Shown here: positions 48,607 to 62,786 of the stretch, piece by piece
Layout of the letters: every line of letters starts with the position of its first letter
Numbering within the stretch: the first letter of the stretch is position 1
From: Xylocopa sonorina
Taxonomy: Eukaryota; Arthropoda; Insecta; Hymenoptera; Apidae
Direction: 5' to 3'
DNA length: 64,000 bases
Assembly: GCF_050948175.1 (NCBI RefSeq)
Contig: NW_027490096.1
Coordinates: forward strand, 1,364,001 to 1,428,000
Notes under the pieces: generated by a model
Told to the model about the DNA's origin: nothing
Seen by the model: the letters and a program-made list of their open reading frames with translations, nothing else
The model's database searches: none
Translations under genes and position numbers: made by a program

Positions 48607-51600
48607 CATTGAGTATTATATCTTATCATGAGACATAGAAATGAGATGCGATATCGCGTTATAAGAAGCATTTGAACTCTATTGCTTCGATGCGTAGACA
48701 TCTATCAACGCTATTTCCTAGCAAGCAAGTGTCGCATTTACATTCTTTTGAAGTGAATACGAGGTATAAATGTCACTTCGCAATGAATATTATAGCTTAT
48801 CATGAGACATAGAAATGAGATGCGATATCGCGTTTTTAGTAGCATTAGAACTCTAATGCTACGACACGTAGACACCTGCAAGCGCTATTTCCTTGAAAGG
48901 AAGTGTCGCATTGACATACTTTTGAAGTGAATACCAGGAATACATAATACTCCACAATAAATATTATATCTTATCATAAAACACAGAAATGAGATGCGAT
49001 ATGGCGTTTTAGGAAGCATTAGAAATCTATTGCTACGATGCGTAGACATCTGGAAACGTAATTTACTAGAAAGGAAGAGTTGCATTTACATTCAATTGAA
49101 GTGTAGACGAGGAACACATAACACTTCGCAATGAATATTATATATTATCATAAGACATAGAAATGTGATGCGATATCAAGTTTTAAGATGCACTAGATCT
49201 CTATTGCTTCGATACGTAGACATCTGCAAACGCAATGTCCTAGCAAGGAAGTGTCGCATTTACATTCTTTTGAAGAGAAAACGTGGTATACATGATACAC
49301 CGCAATGGATATTATAACTGATCATGAAACATAGAAATGTGATACGATATCACGTTTCGAGAAGCATTAGAACTCTATTGTTACGATACGTAGACATCTG
49401 CAAACGCTATTTACTAGCAAGGAAGTGTCGTATTTACATTCTTTTGAAGAAAATACGAGGTATACAGGACACTCCGCAATGAATAGTATATCTTATCGTA
49501 AACCATAGAAATGAGATGCTATATGGCGATTCAAGAAGCATTAGATCTCTATTGCTACGATACGTAGATATCTACAGACGCTATTTCCTAGCAAGGAAGT
49601 GTCGCATTTATATTCATTTGAAGTGTAGACGAGATATACCTAACACTGCACAATGAATATTATAACTTATCATGAAACGTAGAAGTGAGATGCGATATCG
49701 CGATTTAAGAAGCATTATAAATCTATTGCTTCGATTCGTAGACATCTGCAAACGCTACTTCCTAGCAAGGAAGTGTCGCATTTACATTCTTTTGAAAGGA
49801 ATACAAGGTATACATGACACTGCACAATGAATATTATATCTTATCGTAAAACATAGAAATGAGATGCGATACCTCGTTTTAAGAAGCATTAGAACACAGT
49901 TTCTTCGATCCACAGACAACTGCCATCGCTATGTCCTAGCAAGGAAGTGTTGCATTTACATTCTTTTGAAGTGAATACGAGGTATACATGACACTCCACA
50001 ATGAATATTATATCTTATGATGAAACATAGAAATGAGATGCGATATCTCGTTTTAAGAAGCATTAGAACTCCTTTGCTTCGATACGCAGACATCTGCCAA
50101 CGCTATTTCCTAGCAAGGAAGAGTCGCATTTACATTCATTTGAAGTGTATGCGAGGTATACATGACACTTCGCAATGTATATTATATCTTATCATGAAAC
50201 ATAGAAATGAGATCCGATATCTCACTTTAAGAATCTTTGGAACTCTATTGCTTCGAAACGTGGACATCTGCCAAGCTATTTCCTAGCAAGGATGTGTCGC
50301 ATTTACATTCATTTGAAGTGTATGCGAGGTATAGGTGACACTTCGCAATGAATATTACATCTTAGCATGAAACATAGAAATGAGATGCGATATCGCGTTT
50401 TAAGAAGCATTAGAACTCAATTGCTACGATAATAGATAACTGGAAACGCTATATCCTAGCAAGGAAGTGTCGCATTTACATTCGTTTGAAGTGTATGCGA
50501 GGTATACATGACACATCGCAATGAATATTACATCTTATCATGAAGCATAGATATGAGATGCGATATCGCTATTTAAGAAGCATTAGAAATCTATGGCTTC
50601 GATACGTAGACATCTGCGAACGCTATTTCCTGGGAAGGAAGTGTCGCATTTACGTTCTTTTGAAGTGAATACGAGGTACACATAACACTCCACAGTGAAA
50701 ATTATATCTTATCATGAAACATAGAAATGAGGAGCAATATCCCGTTTTGAGAAGCATTTGAACTCTAATGCTACGATACGTAGACATCTGCGAACGCTAT
50801 GCCCTTGCAAGGAAGTGTCGCATTTACATTCTTTTGAAGTGAATACGAGGTATACATGACACTTCGCAATGAACATTATATCTTATCATGAAACATAGAA
50901 ATGTGATGCGATATCGCGTTTTAAGAAGCATTAGCACTCTATTGCTACGTAGCTATCTGCAGACGCTATTTCCTAGCAAGGAAGTGACGCATTTGCAATC
51001 TTTTCAAGTGAATACGAGGTATACATAACAGTCCACTATGAATATTATATCTTATCATGTAACATAGAAATGAGATTCGATATGGCTATTTAAAAAGCAT
51101 TAGAACTCTATTGCTTCGATACGTAGACAACTGCAAACGCTAATTCCTAGCAAGGAAGTGTCGCATTTACATTCTCTTGAAGTGAATACGAGGTATACTT
51201 GACACTTCACAATGAATATTATATATTATCGTGAAACATAGTAGTGAGATGCGATATCGCTTTTGAAGAAGCATTAGAACTCTATTGCATCGATACGTAG
51301 ACATCTGCAAACGCTATTTGCCTGCAAGGAAGTGTCGCACTTACATTCATTTGAAGTGTATGCGAGGTATAGGTGACACTTCGCAATGAATATTATATCT
51401 TATCATGAAACATAGAAATGAGATGCGATATGGCGTTTTCAGAAGCGTTAGAAGTCTATTGCTACAATACGTACACACCTGCAGCCGCTATTTCCTAGCA
51501 AGGAAGTGCCGCATTTACTTTCTATTGATGTGAATACGAGGTATACATAACACTACACAATGAATATTATATCTTATCACGAAACATAGAAATGTGGTGC

Positions 51601-54600
51601 AATATCGCGATTCAAGAAGCTTTAGAACTCTACTGCTTCGATACGCAGACATCTGGAAACGCTAACTCCTAGCAAGGAAGTGACGCATTTACATTCATTT
51701 GAAGTGTATGCGAGGTATACATGACACTTCGCAATGAATATTATATCTTATCATAAAACATAAAAATGAAATGCGATATCGCGATTTAAGAAGGATTGGA
51801 ATTCTATTGTTTCGATACGTAGACATCTGCAAACGCTACTTCCTGGCAAGGAAGTGTCGTATTTACATTCTTTTGAAGTGAATACGAGGTATACATGACA
51901 CTTGGCAATTAATATTGTGTCTTACCATGAAACACAGGAATGAGATGCGATACCGCGTCTTAAGAAGAATTAGAACTCTATTGCTACGATATGTAGACAT
52001 CTGCAAACGCTATTTCCTAGCAAGGAAGTGTCGCATTTACATTCCTTTGAAAGGAATAGAAGGTATACATGACACTTCGTAATAAATATTATATCTTATC
52101 ATGAAACATAGAAATGAGATGCTATATCGCGATATAAGGGGCATTAGAACTCTATTGCTTCGGTAAGTAGACATCTGGAAACGTAATTTCCTAGGAAGGA
52201 AGTGTCGCATTTACATTCATTTGAAGTGTATGCTAGGTATACATGACATTTCGCAATGAATATTATATCTTATCATGAAGCATAGAAATGAGATGCGATA
52301 TCGCGATTTAAGGGGCATTAGAACTCTATTGCTTCGATACGTAGACATCAGCCACCGATATATACTAGCAAGGAAGTGACGCATTTACATTCATTTGAAG
52401 TGTATGCGAGGTATACATGACACTTCGCAATGAATATTATATCTTATCATAAAACATAAAAATGAAATGCGATATCGCGATTTAAGAAGGATTGGAATTC
52501 TAATGCTACGATACGTAGAGATCTGCGAACGCTATTTCCCAGCAAGGAAGTGTCGCATTTACTTTCTTTTTTAGTGTATGTGAGATATAAGTGACACTTC
52601 GCAATGAATATTATATCTCATCATGAAACATAGAAATGAGGAGCGATATCGCGGTCTAAGAAGCATTAGAAATCTATTGCTACGATACGTAGACATCTGC
52701 AAACGCTACTTCCTAGCAAAGAAGTCTCGCACTTTCATTCATTTGAAGTGTATACGAGGTATGCGTGACACTTCGCCTTGTGTATTATATCCTATCATGA
52801 ATCACAGAAATGAGATGCCATATGGCGCTTAAGAAGCATTAGAAATCTACTGCTAAGATACGTTGACATCTGCAAATGCTATTTCCTAGCAAGGAAGTGT
52901 CGCAGTTACAATCTTTTGAAATGAATACGAGGTATACATGACAATTCGCAGTGAATATTATATCTTGTCATGAAACATAGAAATGAGTTGCAATATCGCG
53001 TTCTAAGGAGTATTGGAACTCTAATGCTAATATACGTAGACATCTGCAAACGCTACTTCTTAGCAAGGAAGTGTCGCATTTACATTCTATATAAGTGAAT
53101 ACGACATATACATAACACTGCACAATGAATATTATATCTTATCATAAAACATAGATGTGAGATGCGATATCTCGTTTTAAGAAGCATTAGAACTCTGTTG
53201 CTTCGATACGTAGACATCAGCCACCGATATATACTAGCAAGGGAGTGTCGCATTTACATTCTTTTGAAGTGTAGACGGGATATACATAGCATTGCACAAT
53301 GAATATTATATCTAATCATGAAACATAGAAATGAGATGCGATATCGCGATTTAAGTGGCATTAGAACCCTAATGCTACGATACGTAGACATCAGCAAACG
53401 CAATTTCCTAGCAAGGAAGTGTCGCACTTACATTCTCTTGAAGCGATTAGGAGATATACATAACACTGCACAATGAATATTATATCTTATCATGAAACAC
53501 AGAAATGAGATGCGATATCGCGATTTTAGAAGCATTAGAAATCTATTGCTTCGATACGTAGACATCTGGAAACGCTATTTCCTAGCAAGGAAGTGTCGCA
53601 TTTACATCGTTTTGAAGTGAATACGAGGTATACATGACACTTCGCAATGAATATTGTATCTTATCATGAAATATAGAAATGAGATGCCATATCGCGTTTT
53701 AAGAAGAATTAGAACCCTATTGCTACGATACATAGACATCTGCATACGCTATTTCCTAGCAAGGAAGTGGCGCATTATCATTCTTTTGAAGTGAATACGA
53801 GATATACATAACACTGCACAATGAATATTATATCTTTTCATGAAACATAGAAATGAGATGCGATATCGCGATTTAAGAAGCATTAGATCTCTATTGCTTC
53901 GATACGTAGACATCTGCAAACGCTATTTCCTAGCAAGGAAGTGTAGCATTTACATTCTCTTGAAGTGAAAACGAGGTATACATGACACTTCGCACTGAAT
54001 ATTATATCTTATCATGAAACATAGTCATGAGATGCGATATCGCGATTTAAGATGCATTTGAAATCTATTGCTACGATACGTAGACATCTGCAAACGCTAT
54101 TTCCTAGCAAGCAAGTATCGCATTTACATTGTTTTGAAGTGAATACGAGGTATACATGACACTTCGCAATCAATATTGTATCTTATCATGAAACATACAA
54201 ATGAGATGCGATATCGCGTTTTAAGAAGAATTAGAACTCTATTTGTACGATACGTAGACATCTGCAGACGCTATTTCCTAGCAAGGAAGTGTCGCATTTA
54301 CATTCTTGTGAAGTGTAGGCGAGATATACATATCACTCCACAATGAATATTATATCTTATCATGAAACAGAAATGAGATGCGATATCGCGATCTAAGAAG
54401 CATTAGAACCCTAATGCTACGATACGTAGACATCTGCAAACGCTATTTCCTAGCAAGGAAGTGTCGCATTCACATTCTTTTGAAGCGAATACGAGGTTTG
54501 CGTAACACTGCACAATGAATATTATATCTTATCATGAAACATAGGAATGAGATGCCATATCGCGTTTTAAGAAGAATTAGAACCCTACTGCTACGATACA

Positions 54601-55380
54601 TAGACATCTGCAAACGCGATTTGCTAGCAAGGAAGTGTCGCATTTACATTCTCTTGAAGTGAATACGAGGTATACATGACACTGCACAATGAATATTATA
54701 TCTTTTCATGAAACATAGAAATGAGATGCGATATCGCGATTTAAGAAGCATTAGAACTCTATTGCTTCGATACGTAGACATATGCAACCGCTATTTCCGA
54801 GCAAGGAAGTGTAGCATTTACATTGTTTTGTAGTGAATACGAGGTATACATGACACTTGGCAATTAATATTGTATCTTATCATGGAACATAGAAATGAGA
54901 TGCGATATCGCGTTTTAAGAAGAATTGGAACTCTATTACTACGATACGTAGACATCTGCAAACGCTATTTCCTAGCAGGGAAGTGTCGCATTTACATTCT
55001 TTTGAAGCGAATACGAGGTATACATAACACTGAACAATGAATGTTATATCTTATCATGAAACATAGAAATGAGATGCGATATCGCGATTTAAGAGGCATT
55101 AGGACCCTAATGCTACGATACGTAGACATCAGCAAACGCTATTTCCTAGCAAGGAAGTGTCGCATTTACATTCTTTTGAAGCAATTACGAGATATACATA
55201 ACACTGCACAATGAATATTATATCTTATCATGAAACATAGAAATGAGATGCGATATGGCGATTTTAGAAGCATTAGAAATCTATTGCTTCGATACGTAGA
55301 CATCAGCAAACGCTATTTCCTAGCAAGGAAGTGTCACATTTACATTCTTTTGAAGTGAATACGAGGTATACACAACACTC

Positions 55381-57748
55381 CACAATGAATATTATATTTT
55401 AACGTGAAACATAGAAATGAGGATCGATTCGCGCTTTAAGAAGCATTAGAACCCTATTGCTACGATACATTGACATCTGCAGACGCTATTTCCTAGCAAG
55501 GAAGTGTCGAATTTACATTCTTTTGAAGCGAATACGAGGTATACATAACAATCCACAATGAAAATTATATCTTATCATGAAGCATATAAATGAGGATCGA
55601 TTTCGCGTTTTAAGAAGCATTAGAACTCTATTGCATCGATAAGTAGACATCTACAGACGCTATTTCCTAGCAAGGAACTGTCGCATTTACAGTCTTTTGA
55701 AGTGAATACGAGGTATACATGACACTCCACAATGAATATTATATATTATCATGAAACATAGAAATGAGATGCGATATGACGATTTAAGAAGCATTAGAAC
55801 TCTGTTGCTTCGATACGTAGACATCTGCCATCGCTATATCCTAGCAAGGAAGTGTCGCATTTACATTAATTTGAAGTGTATGCGAGGTATACATAACAAT
55901 CCACAATGAAAATTATATCTTATCATGAAGCATATAAATGAGGATCGATTTCGCGTTTTAAGAAGCAATAGAACTCTATTTCTACGATACGTAGACATCT
56001 GCAAACGCTATTTCCTAGCAAGGAAATGTCGCATTTACATTCTTTTGAAGTGTATGCGAGGTACACATGACACTTCGCAATGAATATTATATCTTATAAT
56101 GAAACATAGAAATGAGATGCGATATCGCGTTTTAAGAAGCATTGGAACTCTATTGTTACGATAGGTAGTCATCTGCAGACGCAATTTCCTAGCAAGGAAG
56201 TGTCGCATTTACATTCTTTTGAAGTTAATGCGAGGTATACATAACACTCCACAATGAATATTATATCTTATCACGAAGCGTATAAATGAGGAGCCATTTC
56301 GCGTTATAAGAAGCATTAGAACTCTATTGCTTCGATGCGTAGACATCTGCCATCGTTACTTCCAAGCAAGGAAGTGTCGCATTTACATTCATATGAAGTG
56401 TATGCGAGGTATTCAAGACACTTCTCAATGAAGATTATATCTTATCATGAAACATAGATGAGTTGCGATATCGCGTTCTAAAAGGAATAGGACTCTAATG
56501 CTACGATACGTAGACATCTGCAAACGAAATATCCTAGCAAGGCAGAGTCGCATTTACATTCTATTGAACTGAATACGAGGTATACATAACACTACACAAT
56601 GAATATTATATCTTATCATAAAACGTAGAAATGAAATGCGATATCGCGTTTTTAGAGGCATTAGAAATCTATTGCTACGATACGTAGACATCTGCAGACG
56701 CTATTTCCTGGCAAGGAAGTATCGCATTTACATTCTTTTGAAGTGAATACGAGGTATACATAACACTCCACAATGAATATTATATCTTTTCATGAATCAT
56801 ATATTTGGGGAGCGATTTCGCATTTTAAGAAGCATTGGATATCTATTGCTTCGATACGTAGACATCTGCAAACGCTACTTCCTAGCAAGGAAGTGTCGCA
56901 TTTACATTCTATTGAAGTGAATACGAAGTACACATGACACTCAGCAATGAATATTATATCTTATCATGACACATAGAAATGAGATGCGATATCGCGATTT
57001 AAGAAGCATTAGAACTCTATTGCTACGATACGTAGATATCTGCAAACGCTATTTCCAAGCAAGGAAGTGTCGCATTTACATTCTTGGGAAGTGTAGTCGA
57101 GGTATACATAACACTCCACAATGAATATTATATCTTATCATGGAACATTGAATTGAGGATCGATTCGCGTTTTAAGAAGCATTAGAACGCTATTGCTACG
57201 ATACGTAGACATCTGCAGACCCTATTTCCTAGCAAGGAAGTGCCGCATTTACATTCATTTGGAGTGAATACGATGTATACATGAAACACCACAATGAATA
57301 TTATATCTGATTGTGAAACATAGAAATGAGATGCGATATGGCGATTTAAGAAGCATTAGAACTCTATTGCTTCGATACGTAGACATCTGCAGACGCTATT
57401 TCCTAGCATGGAAGTGTCGCATTTAAAATCTTTTGAAGTAAATATGATGTATACATAAAACACCACAATGAATATTATATCTGATCATGAAACATAGAAA
57501 TGAGATGCGATATGGCGATTTAAGAAGCATTACAACTATAATGCTTCGATACGTAGACATCTGCAAAAGCTACATCCTAGCAAGGAAGTGTCGCATTTAC
57601 ATTATTATGAAAGGAATACGAGGTATACGTGACACTTCGCAATGAATATTATATCTTATCATGAAACATCGAAATGAGATGCGATATGGCGATTTAAGAA
57701 GCATTAGAACTCTACTGCTTCGAGACGTAGACATCTGCAAACGCTATT
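55381..57748. repeat. 2.37-kb duplicated block of B monomers, copy 1
   Basis: The block recurs at about 60419-62786 at an offset of 5038 bp (29 monomers with small indels). Markers are the odd monomers with GAGGATCGATTCGCGC at 55420 and 60458 and with GAAGTTAATGCGAGG near 56222 and 61260. Its first part also recurs at an offset of 3126 (58.5 kb). Confidence 0.87.
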
Positions 57749-59349
57749 TAGTCGCAAGGAAGTATCGCAATTACATTCTTTTTAAGTGAATACGAGGTAT
57801 ACATAACACTCCACAATGAATATTATATCTTATCATGAAACATAGAAATGAGATGCGATATCGGGATTTAAGAAGCATAAAACTCTATTTCTTCGATACG
57901 TAGACATCTGCAAACGCTATTTCCTAGCAAGGAAGTGTAGAGTTTACATTCTTTTGAAGTGTAGACGAGGGATACATAACAGTTCGTAATGAATATTGTA
58001 TCTTATCATGAAACATAGACATGTGATGCGATATCGCGTTTTAAGGGGCATTAGAAACCTATTGCTACGATACGTAGACATCTGCAAACACTATTTACTA
58101 GCAAGGAAGCGTCGTATTTACATTCTTTTGAAGAGAATACGAGGTATACATGACACTCCGCAATGAATAGTATATCTTATCGTAAAACATAGAAATGAGA
58201 TGCGATATGGCGATTCAAGAAGCATTAGATCTCTATTGCTACGATACGTAGATATCTGCAGACGCTATTTCCTAGCAAGGAAGTGTCGCATTTACATTCA
58301 TTTGAAGTGTATGCGTGGTATACATAACACTCCACAATGAATACTATATCTTATCATGAAACATAGAAATGAGATGCGATTTCGCGTTTTAAGAAGCATT
58401 AGAACTCTATTGCTTCGATTCGTAAACATCTGCAGACGCTATTACCTAGGAAGGAAGTGTCGCATTTTCATTCTTTTGAAGCGAATACGAGGTATATATA
58501 ACACTCCACAATGAATATTATATTTTAACGTGAAACATAGAAATGAGGATCGATTCGCGCTTTAAGAAGCATTAGAACCCTATTGCTACGATACATTGAC
58601 ATCTGCAGACGCTATTTCCTAGCAAGGAAGTGTCGAATTTACATTCTTTTGAAGCGAATACGAGGTATACATAACAATCCACAATGAAAATTATATCTTA
58701 TCATGAAGCATATAAATGAGGATCGATTTCGCGTTTTAAGAAGCATTGGAACTCTATTGCATCGATAAGTAGACATCTACAGACGCTATTTCCTAGCAAG
58801 GAACTGTCGCATTTACAGTCTTTTGAAGTGAATACGAGGTATACATGACACTCCACAATGAATATTATATCTTATCATGAAACATAGAAATGAGATGCGA
58901 TATGACGATTTAAGAAGCATTAGAACTCTGTTGCTTCGATACGTAGACATCTGCCATCGCTATATCCTAGCAAGGAAGTGTCGCATTTACATTAATTTGA
59001 AGTGTATGCCAGGTATACATAACAATCCACAATGAAAATTATATCTTATCATGAAGCATATAAATGAGGATCGATTTCGCGTTTTAAGAAGCAATAGAAC
59101 TCTATTTCTACGATACGTAGACATCTGCAAACGCTATTTCCTAGCAAGGAAATGTCGCATTTACATTCTTTTGAAGTGTATGCGAGGTACACATGACACT
59201 TCGCAATGAATATTATATCTTATAATGAAACATAGAAATGAGATGCGATATCGCGTTTTAAGAAGCATTGGAACTCTATTGTTACGATAGGTAGTCATCT
59301 GCAGACGCAATTTCCTAGCAAGGAAGTGTCGCATTTACATTCTTTTGAA
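57490..59349. repeat. 1912-bp (11-monomer) tandem duplication, copy 1
   Basis: 57490-59349 matches 59402-61261 at an offset of 1912 bp (11 x 174 minus 2). Marker pairs: TACAACTATAATGCTTCG at 57531 and 59443; the GAGGATCGATTCGCGC monomer at 58545 and 60457. One difference noticed is C/T near 59108/61020. Copy 2 continues past 61.26 kb into sequence matching 56.2 kb instead, so the block is a mosaic. Confidence 0.87.
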
Positions 59350-59401
59350 GAGAATACGAGGTATACATGACACTCCGCAATGAATAGTATATCTTATCGT
59401 A

Positions 59402-62400
59402 AAACATAGAAATGAGATGCGATATGGCGATTTAAGAAGCATTACAACTATAATGCTTCGATACGTAGACATCTGCAAAAGCTACATCCTAGCAAGGAAG
59501 TGTCGCATTTACATTATTATGAAAGGAATACGAGGTATACGTGACACTTCGCAATGAATATTATATCTTATCATGAAACATCGAAATGAGATGCGATATG
59601 GCGATTTAAGAAGCATTAGAACTCTACTGCTTCGAGACGTAGACATCTGCAAACGCTATTTAGTCGCAAGGAAGTATCGCAATTACATTCTTTTTAAGTG
59701 AATACGAGGTATACATAACACTCCACAATGAATATTATATCTTATCATGAAACATAGAAATGAGATGCGATATCGGGATTTAAGAAGCATAAAACTCTAT
59801 TTCTTCGATACGTAGACATCTGCAAACGCTATTTCCTAGCAAGGAAGTGTAGAGTTTACATTCTTTTGAAGTGTAGACGAGGGATACATAACAGTTCGTA
59901 ATGAATATTGTATCTTATCATGAAACATAGACATGTGATGCGATATCGCGTTTTAAGGGGCATTAGAAACCTATTGCTACGATACGTAGACATCTGCAAA
60001 CACTATTTACTAGCAAGGAAGCGTCGTATTTACATTCTTTTGAAGAGAATACGAGGTATACATGACACTCCGCAATGAATAGTATATCTTATCGTAAAAC
60101 ATAGAAATGAGATGCGATATGGCGATTCAAGAAGCATTAGATCTCTATTGCTACGATACGTAGATATCTGCAGACGCTATTTCCTAGCAAGGAAGTGTCG
60201 CATTTACATTCATTTGAAGTGTATGCGTGGTATACATAACACTCCACAATGAATACTATATCTTATCATGAAACATAGAAATGAGATGCGATTTCGCGTT
60301 TTAAGAAGCATTAGAACTCTATTGCTTCGATTCGTAAACATCTGCAGACGCTATTACCTAGGAAGGAAGTGTCGCATTTTCATTCTTTTGAAGCGAATAC
60401 GAGGTATATATAACACTCCACAATGAATATTATATTTTAACGTGAAACATAGAAATGAGGATCGATTCGCGCTTTAAGAAGCATTAGAACCCTATTGCTA
60501 CGATACATTGACATCTGCAGACGCTATTTCCTAGCAAGGAAGTGTCGAATTTACATTCTTTTGAAGCGAATACGAGGTATACATAACAATCCACAATGAA
60601 AATTATATCTTATCATGAAGCATATAAATGAGGATCGATTTCGCGTTTTAAGAAGCATTGGAACTCTATTGCATCGATAAGTAGACATCTACAGACGCTA
60701 TTTCCTAGCAAGGAACTGTCGCATTTACAGTCTTTTGAAGTGAATACGAGGTATACATGACACTCCACAATGAATATTATATCTTATCATGAAACATAGA
60801 AATGAGATGCGATATGACGATTTAAGAAGCATTAGAACTCTGTTGCTTCGATACGTAGACATCTGCCATCGCTATATCCTAGCAAGGAAGTGTCGCATTT
60901 ACATTAATTTGAAGTGTATGCCAGGTATACATAACAATCCACAATGAAAATTATATCTTATCATGAAGCATATAAATGAGGATCGATTTCGCGTTTTAAG
61001 AAGCAATAGAACTCTATTTTTACGATACGTAGACATCTGCAAACGCTATTTCCTAGCAAGGAAATGTCGCATTTACATTCTTTTGAAGTGTATGCGAGGT
61101 ACACATGACACTTCGCAATGAATATTATATCTTATAATGAAACATAGAAATGAGATGCGATATCGCGTTTTAAGAAGCATTGGAACTCTATTGTTACGAT
61201 AGGTAGTCATCTGCAGACGCAATTTCCTAGCAAGGAAGTGTCGCATTTACATTCTTTTGAAGTTAATGCGAGGTATACATAACACTCCACAATGAATATT
61301 ATATCTTATCACGAAGCGTATAAATGAGGAGCCATTTCGCGTTATAAGAAGCATTAGAACTCTATTGCTTCGATGCGTAGACATCTGCCATCGCTACTTC
61401 CAAGCAAGGAAGTGTCGCATTTACATTCATATGAAGTGTATGCGAGGTATTCAAGACACTTCTCAATGAAGATTATATCTTATCATGAAACATAGATGAG
61501 TTGCGATATCGCGTTCTAAAAGGAATAGGACTCTAATGCTACGATACGTAGACATCTGCAAACGAAATATCCTAGCAAGGCAGAGTCGCATTTACATTCT
61601 ATTGAACTGAATACGAGGTATACATAACACTACACAATGAATATTATATCTTATCATAAAACGTAGAAATGAAATGCGATATCGCGTTTTTAGAGGCATT
61701 AGAAATCTATTGCTACGATACGTAGACATCTGCAGACGCTATTTCCTGGCAAGGAAGTATCACATTTACATTCTTTTGAAGTGAATACGAGGTATACATA
61801 ACTCTCCACAATGAATATTATATCTTTTCATGAATCATATATTTGGGGAGCGATTTCGCATTTTAAGAAGCATTGGATATCTATTGCTTCGATACGTAGA
61901 CATCTGCAAACGCTACTTCCTAGCAAGGAAGTGTCGCATTTACATTCTATTGAAGTGAATACGAAGTACACATGACACTCAGCAATGAATATTATATCTT
62001 ATCATGACACATAGAAATGAGATGCGATATCGCGATTTAAGAAGCATTAGAACTCTATTGCTACGATACGTAGATATCTGCAAACGCTATTTCCAAGCAA
62101 GGAAGTGTCGCATTTACATTCTTGGGAAGTGTAGTCGAGGTATACATAACACTCCACAATGAATATTATATCTTATCATGGAACATTGAATTGAGGATCG
62201 ATTCGCGTTTTAAGAAGAATTAGAACGCTATTGCTACGATACGTAGACATCTGCAGACCCTATTTCCTAGCAAGGAAGTGCCGCATTTACATTCATTTGG
62301 AGTGAATACGATGTATACATGAAACACCACAATGAATATTATATCTGATTGTGAAACATAGAAATGAGATGCGATATGGCGATTTAAGAAGCATTAGAAC

Positions 62401-62786
62401 TCTATTGCTTCGATACGTAGACATCTGCAGACGCTATTTCCTAGCATGGAAGTGTCGCATTTACAATCTTTTGAAGTAAATATGATGTATACATAAAACA
62501 CCACAATGAATATTATATCTGATCATGAAACATAGAAATGAGATGCGATATGGCGATTTAAGAAGCATTACAACTATAATGCTTCGATACGTAGACATCT
62601 GCAAAAGCTACTTCCTAGCAAGGAAGTGTCGCATTTACATTATTATGAAAGGAAAACGAGGTATACGTGACACTTCGCAATGAATATTATATCTTATCAT
62701 GAAACATCGAAATGAGATGCGATATGGCGATTTAAGAAGCATTAGAACTCTACTGCTTCGAGACGTAGACATCTGCAAACGCTATT
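59402..62786. repeat. Copy 2 of the 1912-bp tandem unit and of the 2.37-kb block
   Basis: 59402-61261 copies 57490-59349, and 60419-62786 copies 55381-57748. Right after 62786 the match to 57.9-58.4 kb resumes at offset 4865 instead of 5038, so one 173-bp monomer present at 57.75-57.92 kb is missing here. Confidence 0.85.
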